A DNA stretch of 64,000 nt. Source: Acanthochlamys bracteata. Taxonomy: Eukaryota > Streptophyta > Magnoliopsida > Pandanales > Velloziaceae. The DNA lies in contig CM034130.1 of NCBI GenBank assembly GCA_019914995.1, positions 558,001 through 622,000 on the forward strand. The letters run 5' to 3'. Position numbers and translations under genes: made by a program. Under the pieces are notes generated by a model. The model was not told the origin of the DNA. It searched no databases and was given only the letters and a program-made list of their open reading frames with translations. Within the stretch, counting starts at the first letter, position 1; each line of letters starts with the position of its first letter. This document shows positions 37,501 to 50,276 of the stretch, piece after piece.

Positions 37501-37921
37501 ATAATTATGCCTGCAATTAATATTGCTTTTCTTTTCTAATTTCAATCATCCATGGCTATCTATCTACTATCTAGCATGCATTCATGCTTTGTCTTATCAA
37601 ACTATTATATTTGATATATTTTTATGCATAAATTATAACTAAGTCATGTCCTTGATTAATTAACTGGTGCTTAAGGCTGCTGCATTGTTTTCTTTACAGC
37701 TCAATTTTTCTCATAAACAAACAATTTTTTCCTTCTTTTGAAACTCTGCAAATCTGTACTAATTACTACTTAAGAAATCAAGTTTATTAGTGAGTTGATT
37801 GATTAACTACTAACTATTTTGCATGATATATCTTCTCTTTGTTATTATAATGATTCTTTTATAGTGCAATACCTATTGGGAACATTGATATCACATCTCA
37901 GTTCTCCATGACAATAATAGT

Positions 37922-38048
37922 GGGCGTGTTCTTTTCATCCAAAAATTATTTTTTTAAAATATAAAACATAAATTATTATTTAAAATATAAAAAAGTAATT
38001 CAAAATAATTTTTTATTAAATTTATTTTTGTGTGAAAAGAACATGCCT
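37922..38048. repeat. Short inverted-repeat element (MITE-like), copy B
   Basis: The best-preserved copy: GGGCGTGTTCTTTTCATCCA on the left and, from the other strand, AGGCATGTTCTTTTCACACA on the right. The 127-bp element is otherwise A/T only and could fold end to end. No target-site duplication is obvious. Confidence 0.6.
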
Positions 38049-38301
38049 AATATGTTCATCAATATATTTCGCCCTATTTTTTATATGTTTATTATGAATT
38101 TCTTTCATCAGCTTAAATTGAGTGATTTGTTGAGAAAAATATAATTTCATATTGATATTTAATAGTTTTTAAATAATATTTATAAATATATGTGCTTATC
38201 ATTTTCATCGACAATTGGTCTTTAAAAAAAATTTAAATTCATCACTATCAGAGCACGCTAGGCCGGATCGATCTAAAATATAGAATAAATTTAATTTTAT
38301 T

Positions 38302-38555
38302 TATCTGCCTTATTCAAAACCTTCATGATCCGTTTTATTTTATAGCAAATAGTCTGTTTTATTTCAGAACAGATAATTCGTTTCATATAAAAATAGTTAT
38401 ATATTTTATTTAAGAACAAATATTCAATTTTATTTTAGAACATATAGTCCGCTTTATTTTAGAATATATGATCTGTTTTATTTAAAGACAATTATCTGCT
38501 TTATTTTATGATAAATAATTCGCTTTATTTCATAATAATTAGTCAGCTTCATTTA
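38302..38555. repeat. Degenerate 24-bp minisatellite
   Basis: About ten consecutive units of 24 (one of 25) bp share a core close to [14 protein letters not shown], for example TAGTCCGCTTTATTTTAG, TGATCTGTTTTATTTAAA, TATCTGCTTTATTTTATG and AATTCGCTTTATTTCATA. Units differ by several bases each, so the array is old. Stops occur in the units, so it is not a coding repeat. Confidence 0.8.
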
Positions 38556-39538
38556 AGTTCATCACTTGATAATTAATTCGTATCAATTCACTTAAAAGAA
38601 ATTGTTGAATTAAGAAAAGATTAGTCCATATTAATTATCAATAATCCTAAAATTATATTAATAAAAATTAAATTCACTATTTTTTTATTGCTAATTACTT
38701 TTAAGAATAGTTCTAAATTGGTTAGATAATTTACTGCTAAGTAGCAGTTAGCAAGCCATGAGCACCAGTGGATCATAGATATAGACTTTCTACCAAACCT
38801 TACTAATTAGGCCATGAGAAAAAACCAAAACTGTACAAGTTCTTCATCAATCAATCAACTGAAATGCTAATTGCAGTTTAAAAGAACAAAAGTAGAAAAT
38901 CTGGACTGTAAAATTAAATGTGCTCGGTAGAAATATCTTTTCAATTCTAGCATTCTAGAGTAGTAATCGAATACAATAACAGTAGAAAATATAACAAGAA
39001 ATCAAATTATTATAAAATCAGAAGAACAACAATACAGAAACAGCAAAAGAGCAGTAGCAGCAACAGCAGCAAAAGTTGTGGAACTGAAAGAAGGACAAAT
39101 AAAAAACCTAGTCGTATAGTGTATAACATAAATGTCTCCTTGAACCATTACAACCATTTTAATTCAATTGAATTCATTCACAGGAAAGAAAAAAGAAAGA
39201 AAAAATAAACGAAATGGATTGATTTACTAAGAACTGAAATTTACTATTTTTCATGGAGATCTTGGCTTGCAGTAGAAGAAGAAAGTAAATTGCTGCCTGG
39301 TCAACACGACGACCACAAACAATCTGCAGCACTGCTCTCAGTTTTCACGCGTCCTCTTGTCGGTTCTCCTCGCTCTCTTCTTCTTCTTCTCTTCCAAGTT
39401 AAAAATTAAAAGTATTTATCTGTAGAAACTTTACCAAAAAGAAATCTACTACCAGTTACATACGTCTGAGCATTAACAAGCTAATCAAGCTAGTAAAGGT
39501 TTTCACTGCAAGCTTTAAAAGGCCTTCCCCATTCCTTC

Positions 39539-39652
39539 ATGGTTGTTTTCCTTACACAACAACGCCAACACCAACATGTCTTCTCAGGAACAGCAACAAG
39601 AACAAGCGGCAGAGCTCAATGGTCATCAATGGAGTTCAAGTGCTTCTCCTGA
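39539..39652 (+). other. Upstream ORF overlapping the ABCB1 start
   Basis: An ATG at 39539 opens a 37-codon frame ([18 protein letters not shown]...) that overlaps the ABCB1 ATG at 39576 in a different frame and stops at about 39652. Its context has T at -3 but G at +4. If it lies within the mRNA, scanning ribosomes would meet it first. Confidence 0.5.
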
Positions 39653-42600
39653 GATGCAACTCTTCCAATTCCCTCCCACCACAACATCAGCCTCCACCGT
39701 GGAAACCAATCATCACCATGCCGGCGCCGAAGATGATGAAGTTCTCGTTATTGAAGTCGCCGATAAAGCCGTGGTAACAGAAGAACTCACCACACCTTCC
39801 AAAGAACTCGAACTCGAACCATCCAACACTACTACTGCTGCTGCTGATATTGATGATGAACAACAACAGAATGCTGCTGTTGGAGAAAGTAGTAGTAGTA
39901 GTAATGGAAGGAAAGAAGATAAAGGTTCGCCGGCGCCGGCGGTCGGGTTGTTTCAGTTATTCAGGTTTGCAGATGGGTTAGATGTTGTTCTTATGACTAT
40001 CGGGACTTTAGGTGCTGTAGTTCACGGTTGTTCACTGCCGGTATTCCTCCGGTTCTTTGCGGATCTCGTTGATTCATTCGGTTCTAACGCCGGGAATCCT
40101 GATACTATGGTTCGCGAAGTAATCAAGGTATTGAGTCTCAAATCTTCATTACATTACTCGGCATATGTGTTTATTGCTTGCTTGATTGATTGATCAATGG
40201 CGCTTGATTAAATTAACTTACAGTATGCATTCTACTTTCTTGTCGTCGGTGCGGCGATTTGGGCATCGTCGTGGGCTGGTGAGTGATCTTTTCTCAACTG
40301 ATTGAGATCTGAATCGATTGATTGATACCGATAAAATTTGTTATGAAGTTTTTATTGCTTTTGTGAATTGCAGAGATCTCTTGCTGGATGTGGACTGGAG
40401 AACGGCAGTCTACGAAGATGAGAATCAAGTATTTGGAAGCAGCGTTGAACCAAGACGTTCGTTATTTCGATACACAAGTTCGTACTTCTGATGTTGTTTA
40501 TGCTATCAATGTTGACGCCGTCGTCGTTCAAGACGCCATAAGCGAGAAGGTTAACAGATTTAAACAACTTTTGTTTTGTTTTCTCAACAATCTGTAGTTA
40601 TTTTATTATGTTCGATTGCAGCTTGGAAACTTCATTCATTACATGGCAACATTTATCTCCGGCTTCGTTGTTGGATTCACAGCTGTGTGGCAGCTTGCTT
40701 TAGTCACGCTCGCCGTTGTTCCGTTAATCGCACTCATCGGAGGCGTTCACACTGCTACTCTTGCCAAGCTCTCTTCGAAGTCTCAGGACGCTCTTTCTCA
40801 AGCTAGCAACATTGCTGAACAAGTAAACGACAAGAACAACTCAATTCATTCAATCTCAATTAAGAGTCAAACTCATTGTAATCGTTTGCAATTTGTAGGC
40901 ATTTGTTCAAATCAGGACAGTTCAGGCATACATAGGTGAGGCGAGGGCAATCAAGGCATATTCCAGCGCTCTTCGTGTTGTTCAAAAACTTGGTTACAGG
41001 AGTGGTTTCGCAAAAGGTGCCGGACTAGGTGCTACCTACTTCACCGTTTTCTGTTGCTATGCATTGCTTCTTTGGTACGGCGGCACCCTTGTTCTGCACC
41101 ATCATACAAACGGCGGCCTTGCAATTGCCACAATGTTCTCCGTCATGATTGGTGGAATGTAATACCAATACCAAACTCTTTGCACAGCAATTCGTAGTTG
41201 CTCTGTTTTTTGCACCAACTTGAGTAATTTTAATTGCAGAGCATTGGGGCAATCGGCACCGAGCATGGCAGCATTCGCAAAGGCGCGAGTTGCGGCTGCA
41301 AAGATATATAAAACAATTGATCACAAGCCGGAGATTGGCCGGAATTGTGAGACTGGAATTGAGTTGGGTTCAGTGACAGGGAATGTTGAGCTGAAGAATG
41401 TGGATTTTGCTTACCCTTCACGGCCAGATGCGAAGATACTAAGGAATTTCTCGCTCGGTGTTACTGCAGGGAAAACTCTTGCATTGGTTGGCAGCAGTGG
41501 TTCAGGCAAGAGCACTGTTGTTTCTCTCATCGAACGCTTCTATGATCCTACATCAGGTACTATATTGTTTTTAGTTAAGAGCATAGAGGACTAATTGTTT
41601 TTTTTTTTTTTTTTTTAAGTTGCCAAGACTAGTAGTTTGGAAACATACGGAAGAAATATGGTTAGATACTTTAAATTGCATATGGCTTTTATGAAGCACT
41701 GTTTGGGTTAACTATATCGTGAATAGACAATGCATCTTTAAGTCTTGAACATTGTTCTCATTGTCAAGATATTTCGTAGTGTGGAAAGACAGAGATTAAA
41801 GAGAAAGATAAGGTTTCACTATCTTTACTTTACATTGTAAAAACTTGTTTTAGAACTTCTATAACGAATTATTAAGCCAAAAAAGTTGTTTTTGAACTTC
41901 TGTTACGAATTATTATAACCCATATTATGTTTGATGATATGATCAACTGGAAATCTCATGCTTGAGTTACAATTAGCATATAGTAGCTTGTGATCTTAGG
42001 TTTGAGCCTCTTGAAACTGAGATCTGAGTTTACAAATGTTTTCAATGTTTGGTTGGTGATACCAGGGCAAGTGCTGCTAGATGGGCATGACATTAAGACG
42101 CTGAAGTTGAGATGGCTAAGACAACAGATAGGTCTAGTGAGTCAAGAGCCAGCAATGTTTGCCACAACAATCAGAGAGAACCTGTTGCTAGGCAGGGAAG
42201 ATGCTACACAAGTTGAGATAGAGGAAGCAGCAAGAGTTGCGAATGCCCATTCCTTCATTGTAAAGCTTCCAGATGGATATGATTCCCAGGTCTGTACTGC
42301 AGCACTACACGCTACTTTATTTTTAAATAACTTTAACACACTCTTCTTCACTTTACCCAACATATTGATGTTATTGATATTGAAATTGAAATGCCTAGTC
42401 TTTCGTTTTTGTTGGATTTTTTCATCTTCTTCACTTTTTGGACTGTTTTCACATGCTGTTGAAGTATCTACAACCCTTTTTCACACTGTTCGTGCAAAAG
42501 AAATGAGAGTGATGGTAGGACGCTGATATATTTAGGTTCATAGGTTTCTTTTTTTGAGAGGTTTTTGGCTGTAATAATTCGAAGCTATGCTTAGGCCATT

Positions 42601-45600
42601 AGGTAAACTTTTCATAGATTGATGATGATAGGCAACTAAGGTACAAGTCTGTCGCTTTTTAGGGGCATATCTTTCTAGCTAGAATTTTTCAAAAGTTGCT
42701 AAATAATAGTAGGCATGTTTACTTGGTACAGTAACTCTATTGTAAATTTTTTCACAGATGATAGGCAGTTTAAGGACTTTGGACTAGGATTTCCTGGTAA
42801 AACTAATCAGCAGTCTTGTACAGGATTCCCTTCATAGTTCGTGCAATTTGCTAACATGGAAAGATTACTCACTCAATACGTACTCTATTTTCTATTTCAG
42901 AACTAAACAAACTGCACTAACATAACATGCTCTTCTTCTCAGTAAATATAGATGAGAACTAATGTAAAACAAAATTTACCAAATACATCTGAAAAAGGGC
43001 CACTGTTTCCTTCATTTTTGTCTCCATTTTATCGTCTCCCAATAATTCACTTGTTTTGTTTTATCTTTGCTAATCTTGGTCTTATCATTTAATCCCTTGT
43101 AGCAATCCCTGAAACTTTAGCACATGGATGATGGCTCTCTGTTCCCTTTCAACGTTACAAAGCTCTAGTGATTTGTCTAAACCTCCCAATATACTTCTAA
43201 GTCCACCAGTGCTTCACTTAATTTGTAATCCACAAAAACATTACTTTAATCATTCACTGATCAACTTAGGATTAGTCAATCACATGATTCCAACAATCTA
43301 ATGTATTAAATTGATATTATATTGTTAATTACAGTAAAGTTTATCGAAACTAATGAGGTTTTGATAATGGCAACAGGTGGGGGAGAGAGGTTTGCAGCTT
43401 TCCGGCGGTCAGAAGCAAAGGATTGCCATTGCCAGAGCAATGTTAAAGAACCCGGCAATCCTTTTACTCGACGAAGCAACCAGCGCGCTGGACTCCGAGT
43501 CGGAAAAACTCGTCCAAGAAGCTCTCGACCGATTCATGATCGGCAGGACAACTCTGGTCATCGCCCACCGTCTTTCAACTGTCCGTAAATCGGATTCCGT
43601 TGCTGTTATCGATCACGGAACCGTTGCGGAGCTTGGGACACATGATGAGCTCATGGCTCGGGGCGACGCTGGGCTTTATGCGAAACTCATTCGTATTCAA
43701 GAGCAAGCGCATGAAGCTGCGGCACGTAGAAGCAGTGTCAGTGCTCGGCCATCTAGTGCCCGACCGTCAATAAGTTCACCGATTTATAATCGCAACTCTT
43801 CTTACGGACGCTCGCCGTACTCTCGCCGGCTGTCTGACTTCTCAACTTCAGACTTCAGTCATCTTTCGTTTGATCCGGCAGGCAGTTCTTATCATCACCG
43901 GACAATGGCAGAGAAGATTGCATTCAGAGATCAAGCTAGTTCATTCTATCGGCTTGCGAAGATGAACTCGCCGGAATGGGTTTATGCGCTTATCGGCTCT
44001 ATTGGGTCGATGGCCTGTGGTTCTATCAGTGCCTTCTTCGCCTATGTGCTCAGCGCCGTGCTTAGTGTTTACTACAACCCTGACCCTGCACACATGCGCC
44101 GGGAAATTGCGAAGTATTGTTATTTACTTATCGGAGTTTCATCGGCGGCACTGCTGTTCAATGCACTGCAGCATACGTTCTGGGACGTCGTCGGCGAAAA
44201 CCTTACTAAACGTGTGCGGGAAAAGATGTTCGCCGCTGTTCTACGCAATGAGATGGCGTGGTTTGATAGAGAAGAGAACTCCAGTGCCCGTATTGCCGCC
44301 CGGCTTTCCCTGGATGCTCACCAGGTCCGTTCTGCTATCGGTGATCGCATTTCGGTCATCGTACAGAACTCAGCACTCATGCTTGTTGCCTGCACTGCTG
44401 GGTTCGTTCTCCAATGGCGTCTAGCACTTGTGCTCATTGCTGTGTTCCCCGTCGTCGTTGCCGCCACAGTGCTGCAGAAGATGTTCATGAAGGGATTCTC
44501 CGGTGATCTTGAGGCGGCACACGCCCGCTCTACACAGATTGCTGGCGAGGCCGTGGCAAATGTTCGAACAGTTGCGGCATTCAATTCAGAAGCGAAAATC
44601 ACGCAGTTGTTTGCTGCGAATCTTCAGGGCCCTCTTCGCCGCTGTTTCTGGAAGGGTCAGATCGCCGGAAGCGGATTCGGTGTTGCGCAATTCATGCTCT
44701 ATGCTAGCTACGCTCTTGGACTATGGTACGCTGCGTGGCTGGTGAAGCACAATGTCTCCGATTTCTCCAAAACAATCAGAGTCTTCATGGTGCTGATGGT
44801 GTCAGCCAACGGCGCCGCCGAGACGTTAACTCTTGCGCCAGATTTCATCAAAGGTGGGCGAGCAATGCGATCAGTGTTCGACGTCCTAGACCGGAAAACA
44901 GAGATCGAACCAGATGACTCTGAATGTGCTCCGGCACCTGACCGTCTCCGTGGCGAAGTCGAGCTAAAACATGTCGACTTTGCGTACACATCCCGGCCGG
45001 ACTTCGCTGTACTCCGCGACCTCTCACTCCGTGCCCGCGCCGGAAGAACACTTGCTCTAGTTGGTCCCAGCGGATGTGGCAAGAGCTCGGTGATCGCATT
45101 GATCCAAAGGTTTTACGAACCAACCTCCGGTCGCATACTCATAGATGGGAAAGACATACGCAAATACCACCTGAAATCTCTGCGGGCATGCATTGCCGTC
45201 GTACCGCAAGAACCCTACCTATTCGCCACAACAATCAGAGAAAACATTGCCTACGGCCGAGAAACCGCGACAGAAGCAGAAATCATCGAAGCTGCAACTC
45301 AAGCAAATGCTCACAAGTTCATATCAGCATTGCCGGAGGGTTATAACACGCACGTAGGTGAACGAGGAGTTCAACTTTCCGGCGGACAACGGCAACGTAT
45401 AGCAATAGCAAGGGCATTAGTGAAGAAGGCAGCAATCTTACTGCTTGACGAAGCGACAAGCGCGTTAGACGCGGAGTCAGAGAAGTACGTGCAGGAGGCG
45501 TTAGACAAGAGTTCGTCGGGAAGAACGAAGCTCGTGGTAGCTCACCGGCTCTCGACGGTGAGGAGCGCGCATGTCGTCGCCGTCCTCGACGAAGGGAAGG

Positions 45601-45737
45601 TTGTAGAACAGGGATCACACTCGCACTTGCTCAATCATCACCCTGATGGATGTTATGCTAGAATGCTGCAACTGCAAAGGTTGACAAAAACCCCCGGCGT
45701 TGCACCAACCAGTTCTACGCAGTCGACGAGCAGCTAA
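39576..45737 (+). CDS. ABCB1: ABCB1 (PGP1/MDR1-type) auxin transporter
   Basis: Eight exons (39576-40127, 40224-40278, 40374-40549, 40622-40822, 40899-41158, 41240-41556, 42066-42289, 43377-45737) give 1381 residues. Full-length B-type ABC transporter in the order TMD1-NBD1-TMD2-NBD2, moving auxin out of cells across the plasma membrane. NBD1 shows Walker [10 protein letters not shown], signature LSGGQKQR and Walker [16 protein letters not shown]2 shows [17 protein letters not shown] and the same Walker B. The linker keeps [20 protein letters not shown], a stretch typical of ABCB1. [16 protein letters not shown] and [11 protein letters not shown] in TMD1 and NEMAWFD in TMD2 match Arabidopsis ABCB1 closely. 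The N-terminus is about 95 residues longer than the Arabidopsis protein, rich in Gln, Glu, Ser and Thr. Start at 39576 is the first in-frame ATG. The last exon (2361 bases) holds everything from the NBD1 signature onward and is clearly GC-richer than the exons before it. Confidence 0.95.
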
Positions 45738-45749
45738 AAATTTCTTTTC

Positions 45750-48700
45750 ATTTGGACAAAGAAAATGTGATGTAAAGTAACGTAAGAGCAGCAGCAATGT
45801 AAAACATCTAATGTACGTCTCTGTTTTTCTTCCATCATTTTTCCTGATATAGTGATATAGAGATGAAATCTTTCACTTATTGTCATGAATCAGTGTTTTT
45901 TTTTACCTGCCCACAAATTCTTGATACAATTTGCAACTTATCCCAGGCAGGTAAAAAGCCTGATGCAAGTTTCAAAAGTTGCCAGTTCCAAAATTGGGCA
46001 CCAAAACTTCAACAAAAGTCCATCAATGAACAACAGGTTCAAGCATAATGTTCATAATACAATTCTGACTACATATACAAAACAAGCTTTTGAATTGAAC
46101 TTTCTGACTTTTGTTTACTGGTCGACTACCGACTTAGATACAATCCATGACACAATCATACAGCTACCTGCAATAATTCTAATCAACTATTATATAATGA
46201 CTACCTTGGTATTTTTCTAATCTCCCAAATCCAACTTCTGTGTTCCAATACTATCGATTACGGATATTTATAAGTACTTCTAAAAATAAATGAAAATCTT
46301 TTAAATAATATTTTAAATAAAATTTTTTACATAAAAAATAAATAATAATAATAATATTTAGAATTATATATATTTTTTAAAATTTGTAAAAAATTATATA
46401 AAAAAATTATATAAATTTTATTAAAAAAATATAAAATAAATTATTAAAATAAAAATTAAAAAAATTTAGTCAAATATCATCTGTAACGATAACGGTTGAC
46501 TTTAAGTCTTTGACTAAAATCAACTAGTTATGTGAATTCCAAGACACATGAGCTCCTAATCATTCAATTAACAGGTCACCAACGTTGGTCATACTGACTT
46601 CGAAAGCCGCATGGTCTTCAATTGAGTAGAACATTTTCAAGGCTTCACATTGCGGAGACAATTAAAGAATCCTAGCTAGAACAAAGCCGAGAAAGAAGAA
46701 TATATATCCGCATGACCAACGAACGCAAACAACCCCTTCACACCCAATAGCTGGTGACTACTTGTAATGTTGCAACCATTATTTCTCAAATCAATTAACA
46801 GCTAGGCGAACAAGCACAGGGTCGAAGAAGTAAGCACCACTAAACTTGAATCCAATGAACGAACTCGTCCTACAGAGTTAGAAAGATTACATTGTTAGAA
46901 TAGTGGTGGTGAATCTCGGATGGAATATTTGTGAGTGATTATTAAAAAAAAAATTTTGAAAAGAAAAAATATTTTAAATTTTTTTATAAAAGTACTAAAA
47001 ATATTATTTAAAATTTTTTTAAAATTCTATTAAAAAATTTTAAATAAAAATTTAGAAAAATATTCTCCCGAACATGCTCCGAGTACAATGATAGAAAACC
47101 TAGTCTCACATTAGCAGTAGCGGGCCATACATAGGTCACATGTTTCTTTAGTCAAATGTTCCACTTCCATGAAAACAATCATCTCACGTTTTAGTTTTCT
47201 TATCAAAAATTAGATTTTTAAATAGTTTATATATTTTAAATATAAATTGAACTTAAAAAAATATATTTCAAAATTATTATACTTCACTTTAAATCTATTT
47301 CAAAATAAAAATTAAACTTTACTTTCAACACTTTAAAAAATAATTAAAATATAAAAATGAAAATTTATTTTTAACAAATTTTTTAATTTATTTTTATGAA
47401 AATCAGTTATGTGTATTTGAAATAGAGACATAGATGGTGGCGATATTGATAGGGACCCCAAGTGCAAGTGATGCCTTTCATAAAAAGAGTGAAGATGAAA
47501 GAAACACTAGAGATGAGAGATTATAGGGGTAGGGATATTAGCTGGTTAGGCAATTCCTGAGAATTGGTTAGGGAGCATCTGTGCCTGAGCTCATGTGAAG
47601 GTAACATCTTGACCCACATAGAAAAGCACCATATCATCCACATGCCCTGGACAATGACAGCACAGCAGAGCCAAAAAAATGACTCCTATTCCACTCATTG
47701 AAATAAATTTTAGAGACAGCTTATGGAATATTTTTTTAAAAATAAAAAATATTTTTATTTTATTTTAATAAATAAGTTTATTATTTTAATTTTAAAAAAA
47801 TATAATATAAATAAATAAATAAATAAGATTTTATTATATTTTTATATTTTTAAATAAACTTTTTAAAAACTTATAAAAAATATATTAATAAATGTAAAAT
47901 AAAAAATTAAAAAATTATTTTTGAGAAGTTGTTTGTCAATCAGCTCCTAAGCCAGTTTGGAGAAAGTAAGTTTTGAAGAAGTCAATTTTTTTAAAAGCGA
48001 GTTTGAGAAACGGATTTAAAATTTATATTTGGTTATATTTCGAAGTAAGTCCACAAATAATTTTTTCATGTTTAGTTATATTAGAAATGAGTTTGAAATA
48101 AATTTTCACAAAGAAATTTTGGATGAAAACTGATACATGCTCTTAATGTTCCTAGAATACTTTAAAAAGTACTGTACACCGTTGATTGTAAATATGCTAT
48201 GTCATTATTGTAATAGGAGTACAAACGTAAAGGACCATATCTAGTTCGGGTTAGAACGTCTTATAATTTATTCAAAGCGAACATAGCCAGTTTGGTCAAA
48301 CTGAATGCAATAAAACTAGATTCGGTAAAAAATAATTAAACATGTATTTTTGATAAACTGAATTATAAAAATTAAATTTAAATTCAAAATCAAACAAAAA
48401 AAAGTAATTTACCTACGAGCCCTTAATTTGGAGTTGTTGGGTAGCAGCTTTCAACTAAAAACTGCGCAATAGTTTTATCCAACTGGACTCTATTTCAAAG
48501 AAAATGTGCTGCAATTCTTATACATGAAACAATGCATTCCGAAAAAAGAGACATACATGCTTACTGGTAATACCCAATGAACACAGGTCGTACTGAAGAT
48601 TAGGAGTTAATTTGGTATAACACATTTTTCAAGCAGGCAATATTATTGATTCTCTTGAAAGAACCACCTAAGTAACTTGCAAAGCAGACATGGTTAACAG

Positions 48701-48890
48701 GTGTGTAACCTATCAAACTGAGAACAGTATTATACCAAAGTAATGGTTGCGTCTTAAATGAGTAGAAAGAGAGTTATTAGAAGTGAAACTATGAGAGTAT
48801 ATTCACAAAAATAAATATATAACGTCATTCAGAGGTAAAATTTTTGAGAGAAATTGTTTCCGGATCACTTAAGGTGAACTAAACGAAGTC
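45750..48890. other. Intergenic after ABCB1, no gene
   Basis: ABCB1 3' UTR followed by AT-rich DNA. Palindromic A/T blocks lie at about 46265-46470, 46940-47070 and 47720-47930; the last has weak inverted ends and a TAAA microsatellite. Open frames here show no family likeness. Confidence 0.5.
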
Positions 48891-48897
48891 CTAATTG

Positions 48898-48993
48898 TTA
48901 CACTGACATTAGCTTTAGGCAATTATCAGGCATCTCCATTCCAGCAGCAAGTTCAGCATCCAGTTGTGGAGCAGGCCTGACATTTGCTTCACC
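48898..48993 (-). other. Orphan terminal-exon-like ORF
   Basis: After an acceptor (TTTTATAG), the minus strand is open for 31 codons (GEANVRPAPQLDAELAAGME...) to a TAA at 48898. The composition looks coding and acidic. It lies about 1.3 kb past the histidyl-tRNA synthetase stop on the same strand. It could be an alternative last exon, a remnant or chance; I see no partner exon. Confidence 0.25.
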
Positions 48994-50276
48994 CTATAAA
49001 AGCACAGATTAGATACTCAGAAAGCTGCAAAGCCTCAAATACCGCATCTACTTTATCGAAGAAGCTATCTCTTAACAAATGCAAGTATTGAATGAGAAAC
49101 AAGTCTAACTACACTTTCATTATTGCAAATCTTTTCTAAACAAGTTGCAAATACTGATGAACTAATAACAAAGGAATAACAATCCAACCAAAGAGTTCAG
49201 CTATGCTTACAACCTCCCAATAAATCATTGATAGCGTTCAAATTGATTTTATGCCAACAAAGCCCCAACCATCAAATAGCTTATTGTAGGAGCTTTTTTC
49301 AGAGGAAGAATCTACCAAAACAGAACCAAATGGATTTGTAGATCATTTTTACAGAGAAGCTGGAGTGCTTACACGATAAAGCTATTCAGCTTCATAGAAG
49401 CTCTTATAAATTATACAACATCACATGCATGTACACACTTATGGAGAAGCTAAAGGCTCAAACTTGATCTAGCACGTCTCTCCATATGAATATGTTCATA
49501 CACCTGAGTCAAAATTGAAGGCACAACACTGACACAAAAATTATGAAGCACGCAACTTCAGAAGGTATTCTTTTGCCTTTGGTGAGGATGATCACATCTT
49601 ACCTTTGTGAACGAATACATTACTTAAGAAACTACAAAAGCCTGAAAGGGAATATTTAGCCTGGAATAGATACCCAATTAAATAGCAAATTGCCAGATTT
49701 TAGCATCAAACTCAAACTTAACTATAGTGCTCAAAACCACAACTTATTGCTATCTGCAGCTAAAATAATCTCAGAAGTTAAATGAGGATCTATTGAGGCA
49801 GAAACACCTACATTTATACGCAGTTCAACAAGAGAGAGTTCTTGTTAGCAGTATGCATGTAGTTCTAAAATATTTAGCCAAGTACCTTACAACTTCAAAA
49901 CTAAACAAACATGCAGCAGAAGTATCTACAAATTCCTCTCTACATTTCACCAAGGCACCTCAAAGTCCTCAGTCACTTGCCTATCTCAGTTAAACCAACC
50001 TAGAAAAAACTCAGTCCCAGTATTTATTGTTCATGCACTATTATAAACTATTATTCAAATTAAAAATATTATGCAAGAACCTGTATGGGTGTATGCACAT
50101 ATATAGCATTAATATTATCATCAATATTAATATTAAGATGTTTTGCAATAATAAACAAAAATGTTATTAAACACCAAATGATATCTATGTGATTCAATGA
50201 CACCCATTCTTAGGGTCTTAGGCGTGACTTAAAAAAAAAAAAACAACGTAGAACAGAGTGTGATCTTACTATCAAT
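48994..50276. other. Downstream of histidyl-tRNA synthetase, no gene
   Basis: The 3' UTR of the synthetase and intergenic DNA. Short repeats of ATTAATATTA occur near 50105-50140 and a poly-A run near 50230. No splice-linked coding exon was found. Confidence 0.4.

Larger units (their letters stand above)
33900..39500. other. Long intergenic AT-rich block, no gene
   Basis: 5.6 kb without a supported gene. It holds inverted-repeat elements (34342-34588, 37922-38048), palindromic A/T blocks (for example about 35200-35430), a TTTC microsatellite near 35585-35605, a 24-bp minisatellite (38302-38555) and, at the right end, the upstream region of ABCB1. Open frames here are short, AT-rich and without family resemblance. 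Confidence 0.5.

Noticed and set aside
38302..38555. CRISPR-like regular spacing of a 24-bp unit
   Set aside because: Units are contiguous and degenerate without unique spacers, and this is plant nuclear DNA; it is a minisatellite.
42290..43376. Plus-strand frames within the long ABCB1 intron 7
   Set aside because: The intron has clear GT and AG ends, and the flanking exons join as [17 protein letters not shown] as in all ABCB1 proteins.
44318..45618. Several 60-124 residue frames on both strands
   Set aside because: Shadows of the GC-rich last exon of ABCB1; none has family motifs.
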